Part shown: positions 57,387 through 61,115 of the stretch, in pieces
Layout of the letters: every line of letters begins with the position of its first letter
Position numbering within the stretch: position 1 is the stretch's first letter
Assembly (NCBI GenBank): GCA_002729725.1
Contig: PBYS01000059.1
Coordinates: forward strand, 1 to 61,115
Source: Puniceicoccaceae bacterium
GTDB lineage: Bacteria; Verrucomicrobiota; Verrucomicrobiia; Opitutales; Coraliomargaritaceae
DNA length: 61,115 bases
Reading direction: 5' to 3'
Notes under the pieces: model-generated
Databases searched by the model: none
What the model saw: the letters and a program-made list of their open reading frames with translations, nothing else
Told to the model about the DNA's origin: nothing
Program-made: the position numbers and the translations under genes

Positions 57387-58229
57387 ATGCACCCATCTGA
57401 AAAATTTATCGCGCCCAACACCATATTGACTGGTGTGCCGCTAAAGCAATTGATCGACGCCAAACTAGTCGCGCTGATCGCGGAGTCGTTTGCTGCCGTG
57501 GATGCGCGTTTCGACGCAAAAGCTTTTGTCCAAATGGCTAGTCAAGGGCTGGAAGCTCTGGAACTCAAAGATCGGGCGCGCCACATCGCGCACGCACTTC
57601 AGGCTCAATTACCGAAAGATGTTGAACAGGCCTGTGATTGTGTCATCCGAGCCATGGGACCCAAACTCGAAGTGACGCAGGATTACGGACTGGCTCCATT
57701 TTTCTATATGCCGCAGTCCGAATGGATCGGACGCTATGCCATCGCTGATTTTGCCAGTGGCATGCGGGCCAACTATGAGCTGACACAGCGCTACACGGCG
57801 GAGTTTAGTATTCGGCCTTTCGTTATTGAGCATGAAGCAGCCTGTCTCCGGATGCTGAATACATGGTGCCAAGACCCCAACCCGCATGTGCGACGCCTCG
57901 TCAGCGAAGGCACGCGCTCGCGTCTGCCGTGGGCGGTGCGCCTGAAAAACATTCAAGTCAAACCAGCGCTCAGTCTGCCTCTGCTGGAACAGCTCAAAGA
58001 CGATCCCGAACTCTACGTCCGCCGCTCCGTCGCCAACCATCTTGGTGACATTGCTAAGGATCACCTGGAACTCGTGTTAACCACCTGCAATCGTTGGTTG
58101 GAAGAGAGCCATGCAATGGAGGATCCCCAAGCGGCCAAGAAGCGCCGCTGGATAATTCGGCATGCTCTGCGCTACCCCGCTAAGAAGGGAAATCAAAGTG
58201 CATTAAATATACGTCTGGCCGCTAAATAG
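57387..58229 (+). CDS. AlkC-like DNA alkylation repair protein (HEAT-repeat)
   Basis: The 280-aa protein has the AlkC (COG4335) pattern: a helical HEAT-like body with WIGRYAIADFASG, DPNPHVRRLVSEGTRSRLPWA and DDPELYVRRSVANHLGDIAKDH. These are DNA glycosylases acting on alkylated bases. Many AlkC proteins carry a further C-terminal Ig-like domain, absent here; this may be a natural short form or a truncation (C-terminus KGNQSALNIRLAAK). Confidence 0.83.
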   Translation: MHPSEKFIAPNTILTGVPLKQLIDAKLVALIAESFAAVDARFDAKAFVQMASQGLEALELKDRARHIAHALQAQLPKDVEQACDCVIRAMGPKLEVTQDYGLAPFFYMPQSEWIGRYAIADFASGMRANYELTQRYTAEFSIRPFVIEHEAACLRMLNTWCQDPNPHVRRLVSEGTRSRLPWAVRLKNIQVKPALSLPLLEQLKDDPELYVRRSVANHLGDIAKDHLELVLTTCNRWLEESHAMEDPQAAKKRRWIIRHALRYPAKKGNQSALNIRLAAK

Positions 58230-58270
58230 TTTGATTGCGCCAGCGCGGAAGCAAGCTAGGCTCTCACATC

Positions 58271-58570
58271 ATGCTTATAGACGACCGCTTCAAAGCCAAC
58301 GCCCACGACCTGTGCAAGCAGTTTGGTATCAGCCGCTTATACGTATTCGGCTCCATCGCACGCGGCGAAGAAACACATCGTAGCGATATAGATTTCCTCG
58401 CAGAGTTTGATACGCCCTCCCCCGCAACTATGCCTGAAAGATATCTGGGATTTATCGAAGAAGCACAAAAACGTTTTGATCGCCCCGTTCAATTAATGAC
58501 GCCTCGCATGATACGTAACCCTCATCTGAAACGCTCAATTGAGCGAGACCTCACCGTGATCCATGAATGA
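58271..58570 (+). CDS. MNT-domain nucleotidyltransferase antitoxin (MntA type)
   Basis: From ATG 58271 the 99-aa protein reads RLYVFGSIARGEETHRSDIDFLAEF, with the GSxxRGE...SDIDFL nucleotidyltransferase motif. It overlaps the HEPN gene downstream by 8 bp. In such pairs the antitoxin adenylylates the HEPN toxin. Two Asp residues of the polymerase site are present (SDID). Confidence 0.92.
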   Translation: MLIDDRFKANAHDLCKQFGISRLYVFGSIARGEETHRSDIDFLAEFDTPSPATMPERYLGFIEEAQKRFDRPVQLMTPRMIRNPHLKRSIERDLTVIHE

Positions 58571-58920
58571 AACTTCATTGACTTACTTTTACGATGCACT
58601 TATCGCATCAAGGGCAATTCAATCCTTTTGCTCTGAACACAGTTTTGACGATTACTGTTCGAATGATTTGCTTTCTTCAGCAGTTGAAAGAAAATTCGAA
58701 ATCATTGGTGAAGCATTAAATCGAATCAAAAAAACAAGTCCTGAAGACCTTTCGGCTATTTCAAATTGGCCTGCAATTATAGGCTTTAGAAATATTTTAG
58801 CTCATACTTATGATCATGTCGAAGAAGCAGTCATCTGGGGGATTGTGACCCAACAAATACCGAAGTTCATTTTAGAGTTAGAAGCCATCAATGGGATCGA
58901 GGGCTAACGCCCACGACCTG
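58298..58920. repeat. 15-bp direct repeat around the MNT/HEPN pair
   Basis: AACGCCCACGACCTG occurs at 58298-58312 (in the MNT coding sequence NAHDL) and again at 58906-58920, immediately over and after the HEPN stop codon. The 608-bp separation spans most of the module, which suggests a past duplication or recombination junction. Confidence 0.8.
58563..58907 (+). CDS. HEPN-domain (DUF86) RNase toxin
   Basis: The 114-aa protein has the Rx4-6H catalytic motif as GFRNILAHTYDHV, with YFYDALIASRAIQSFC and AVERKFEIIGEALNRIKK helices. DUF86/HEPN proteins are RNases neutralised by MNT partners (type VII toxin-antitoxin). It overlaps the MNT gene by 8 bp. Confidence 0.92.
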   Translation: MNETSLTYFYDALIASRAIQSFCSEHSFDDYCSNDLLSSAVERKFEIIGEALNRIKKTSPEDLSAISNWPAIIGFRNILAHTYDHVEEAVIWGIVTQQIPKFILELEAINGIEG

Positions 58921-58931
58921 ATATAAATATT

Positions 58932-59987
58932 GTGACAACTGCGAGCAATCAGGCATCGAAGCGTATCGTTTGGCTCTTTCTTCTAATCGGACTGGGCTTG
59001 CTGGTCGTAGGAACTTTGAGTATTTGCTTGGGGAGCGCCAATTTCTCATTGGTCGAAGTGCTGCGGGCGCTGCTCGGGAGTGAGTCCATCAACCCGATCC
59101 ATCGCCAAATCATAGTGGACTTTCGACTGCCGCAAGTGATGACGGCCCTGCTCGCGGGGGCTGCGCTGGGCACGGCGGGACTGCTGATGCAGACGGTGTT
59201 TCGCAACCCGCTGGCCGATCCCTTTGTGCTGGGGGTCAACTCAGGGGCCAGTCTGGGCGTGGCGATCGTATTATTAATCGTCGGCCCAGTCGGATTGAGC
59301 TTAACCGATGGGCTGGGTAGCTCGGGACAGATGCTCTTGATTTTGGCTTCGAGTGGAGGCGCAGCGGCGACACTCTTTGTGGTGTTGCTACTCTCGCGCC
59401 GGGTGGACATCATGTCAGTGCTAATCATCGGATTGATGATTAGTTACACAATCGGGGCGTTGGTCAGTATTCTCATGTTTTTCAGCATGGCGGAACGCTT
59501 ACAGTCCTTTATCAACTGGTCTTTTGGCGACTATGGCAATGTGAGTTGGCCACAGATGCGTTTCTTCGCGCCAGCCATCTTGGGCGGCATCGGCTTGAGT
59601 GCGCTCTTCATGAAACCACTCGATGCCCTGCTACTCGGTGAACACTACGCAGAGAGTATCGGAACACGGGCCAAGCAGGTGCGTTTCTTTGTATTGCTGG
59701 GCGCTTCGTTACTGGCTGGCACGGTGACGGGCTTTTGTGGGCCGATCGGCTTTCTCGGGATTGCAGCGCCTCACTTAAGCCGTTATCTTTTTCAAACGAG
59801 TCAGCACCGTGTGCTCATTCCGGCTTCAATCTTAGTGGGCGCCCTACTTTCCGCCTCTGCGGATTTAGTGGCACGTGGGCCCGGCTTGGACCTAGTGCTG
59901 CCGCTAAATGCCATTACTGCACTGGTGGGCGCACCCGTCATTATTGCAGCACTCGTCAAACAACGTAAACTGAAGCGACTGTTCTAA
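58932..59987 (+). CDS. FecCD-type ABC transporter permease
   Basis: A 351-aa permease with about nine hydrophobic segments and the FecCD/BtuC landmarks [47 protein letters not shown] and [18 protein letters not shown]. It starts with GTG and lacks a strong ribosome-binding site. The ATPase follows 1 bp later. Its binding protein is probably the orphan at 31531-32655. Confidence 0.93.
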   Translation: MTTASNQASKRIVWLFLLIGLGLLVVGTLSICLGSANFSLVEVLRALLGSESINPIHRQIIVDFRLPQVMTALLAGAALGTAGLLMQTVFRNPLADPFVLGVNSGASLGVAIVLLIVGPVGLSLTDGLGSSGQMLLILASSGGAAATLFVVLLLSRRVDIMSVLIIGLMISYTIGALVSILMFFSMAERLQSFINWSFGDYGNVSWPQMRFFAPAILGGIGLSALFMKPLDALLLGEHYAESIGTRAKQVRFFVLLGASLLAGTVTGFCGPIGFLGIAAPHLSRYLFQTSQHRVLIPASILVGALLSASADLVARGPGLDLVLPLNAITALVGAPVIIAALVKQRKLKRLF

Positions 59988-59988
59988 G

Positions 59989-60996
59989 ATGGCAAGCGAG
60001 GCATTACTCACCGCAAAGCAATTGAGCATCGGCTATCAACACGGCGCCGAAAGCAGTACGATCGCACAGACACTCGACTGCGCCTTGCATGGGGGCGAAT
60101 TCGTCTGCCTACTCGGCCCCAATGGTGCGGGCAAATCGACTTTGATTCGTACACTGGCTGGCATGCAACCCCCGCTCTCGGGTAAATTGACGCTTTCAGG
60201 CCAAGAATTGAACTCCATCGCACCGCGAGAACGGGCACGCGCTGTCAGCGTGGTGCTGACGGATACCATGCCCACCGGCATGATGGATGTGCACTCGCTA
60301 GTCTCCCTCGGCCGGCACCCCTATTCTGGCTGGTTTGGCGGGCTGACGGCTCACGATCAAGAACGTGTCACTTGGTCGCTAAATGCGGTCGGTGCCATGC
60401 CATTGGCCAACCGCCAAGTCGCGGAGTTGAGCGACGGGGAGCGGCAAAAGGTATCCATCGCGCGCGCACTGGCACAAGAGGCGAAGTTAATGCTACTCGA
60501 CGAGCCAACCGCATTTCTTGACTTACCACGCCGCGTGGAACTGATGTCGATCCTGCGTAGCTTGGCTCGCAAGGAAAACCTGGCCCTACTACTCTCGACG
60601 CACGACTTAGATTTAGCGCTACGCTTTGCCGATCGTCTGTGGCTAATGACGCCCACGGGGCAATTGATTCAGGGGCCCCCAGAAGCGCTCGCGCTGAATG
60701 GGCAATTTGCCGAGGTCTTTGCCAACGACAAGCTCGATTGGGACGCAGCCGCGGGTAGCTTTCGCACGCATCCCATGGCCTGCTTAAAAGTGAAACTTGA
60801 AGGCGCCGGTCTAGAACGCATCTGGACACAGCGCGCTCTGGAGCGATTAGGCTTCGGCATCGCAAGCGAACACGACACTGCCAGTTTTGCGATCACAGTG
60901 GGCTCAGGTCGCTGGAGCGTTGAACACGCCGCAAAGCGTGAAGCGTTCGATGGCATCGAAGACTTGATCACATGGATTCGTTCATTCGCGGCTTAG
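59989..60996 (+). CDS. ABC transporter ATPase, iron/cobalamin type
   Basis: The 335-aa ATPase has the Walker [10 protein letters not shown], the signature LSDGERQK, Walker [10 protein letters not shown] and the H-loop STHDLDLA. It is a BtuD/FecE-type protein with an extra about 80-residue C-terminal domain ([25 protein letters not shown] ... DLITWIRSF) not found in the minimal ATPases. The gene directly follows the permease. Confidence 0.93.
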   Translation: MASEALLTAKQLSIGYQHGAESSTIAQTLDCALHGGEFVCLLGPNGAGKSTLIRTLAGMQPPLSGKLTLSGQELNSIAPRERARAVSVVLTDTMPTGMMDVHSLVSLGRHPYSGWFGGLTAHDQERVTWSLNAVGAMPLANRQVAELSDGERQKVSIARALAQEAKLMLLDEPTAFLDLPRRVELMSILRSLARKENLALLLSTHDLDLALRFADRLWLMTPTGQLIQGPPEALALNGQFAEVFANDKLDWDAAAGSFRTHPMACLKVKLEGAGLERIWTQRALERLGFGIASEHDTASFAITVGSGRWSVEHAAKREAFDGIEDLITWIRSFAA

Positions 60997-61115
60997 ACCT
61001 CCGCAATAGTACGCACCGATACAACGCGGCCGTCTAACCCAAGTTTCTCATTTGCTTTTTCGATAACGGTTATTCTTAACGAAAATAGGCCTATTTCGTC
61101 GATTTTATTGCGCAA
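60997..61115. other. Downstream end of window
   Basis: No gene or clear terminator seen in the last 119 bp. Confidence 0.4.

Overview
The window is a bacterial chromosome segment that most resembles a marine Verrucomicrobiota of the Opitutia/Puniceicoccales kind (Coraliomargarita-like). This placement is inferred from the gene repertoire: a large secreted Calx-beta/sorting-tail protein, a catabolic set of sugar isomerases with Gfo/Idh/MocA and SDR dehydrogenases, a GH36 enzyme, NamZ, and many short gene-flanking palindromic repeats. No rRNA or tRNA gene was seen.

Region 1 (1-32.7 kb) is ordinary chromosome. It holds a secreted surface protein whose signal peptide lies in another frame, a UPF0126/TRIC-type membrane protein, a low-molecular-weight phosphatase, enolase, SufE, a TatD-type hydrolase, a DUF983 protein, a LysA-type decarboxylase, a Nudix hydrolase, RodA, RNase G, a SIS protein beside a tandem GTP cyclohydrolase II-like protein, glycerate kinase, DUF2062, NamZ and a GH36 alpha-galactosidase. 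A divergent catabolic cluster (21.9-30.0 kb) follows, built around an XRE-cupin regulator with a palindromic operator candidate. Then come a tRNA-dihydrouridine synthase and a metal- or cobalamin-type ABC substrate-binding protein.

Region 2 (32.7-58.9 kb) is a defence/accessory island. It sits between that binding protein and its likely permease and ATPase (58.9-61.0 kb). In order it carries: a SWIM-SNF2 helicase; a two-gene module with a degenerate ImmA/IrrE-like protein, lying between direct repeats that contain copies of the 3' end of a BrxR/CapW-like WYL regulator; the intact WYL regulator and a divergent Tat-exported protein; a PIN (DUF3368) toxin and UPF0175 antitoxin; a complete type I-G (formerly I-U) CRISPR-Cas locus (cas3, an unknown 131-aa gene, csx17/cas8g, csb1/cas7, csb2, cas4-cas1 fusion, cas2); a 25-repeat array; a decayed IS1182-type element; an AlkC-like gene; and an MNT/HEPN toxin-antitoxin pair.

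The standout observation is a degenerate two-repeat mini-CRISPR (41095-41202, minus strand) between the PIN toxin gene and UPF0175. Its 36-nt pseudo-spacer starts with 16 nt identical to the DNA covering the ribosome-binding site and start of the PIN gene, in the divergent PIN/cas3 control region. The match begins exactly at spacer position 1, stops after 16 nt, and lies next to a TTC that fits a type I-G TTN PAM. A terminator-like hairpin follows the second pseudo-repeat. This has the layout of a CreA/CreR-type CRISPR-derived regulatory RNA. Here it would use type I-G Cascade to repress a protein (PIN) toxin and possibly the cas operon, so that losing the Cas complex would de-repress the toxin.
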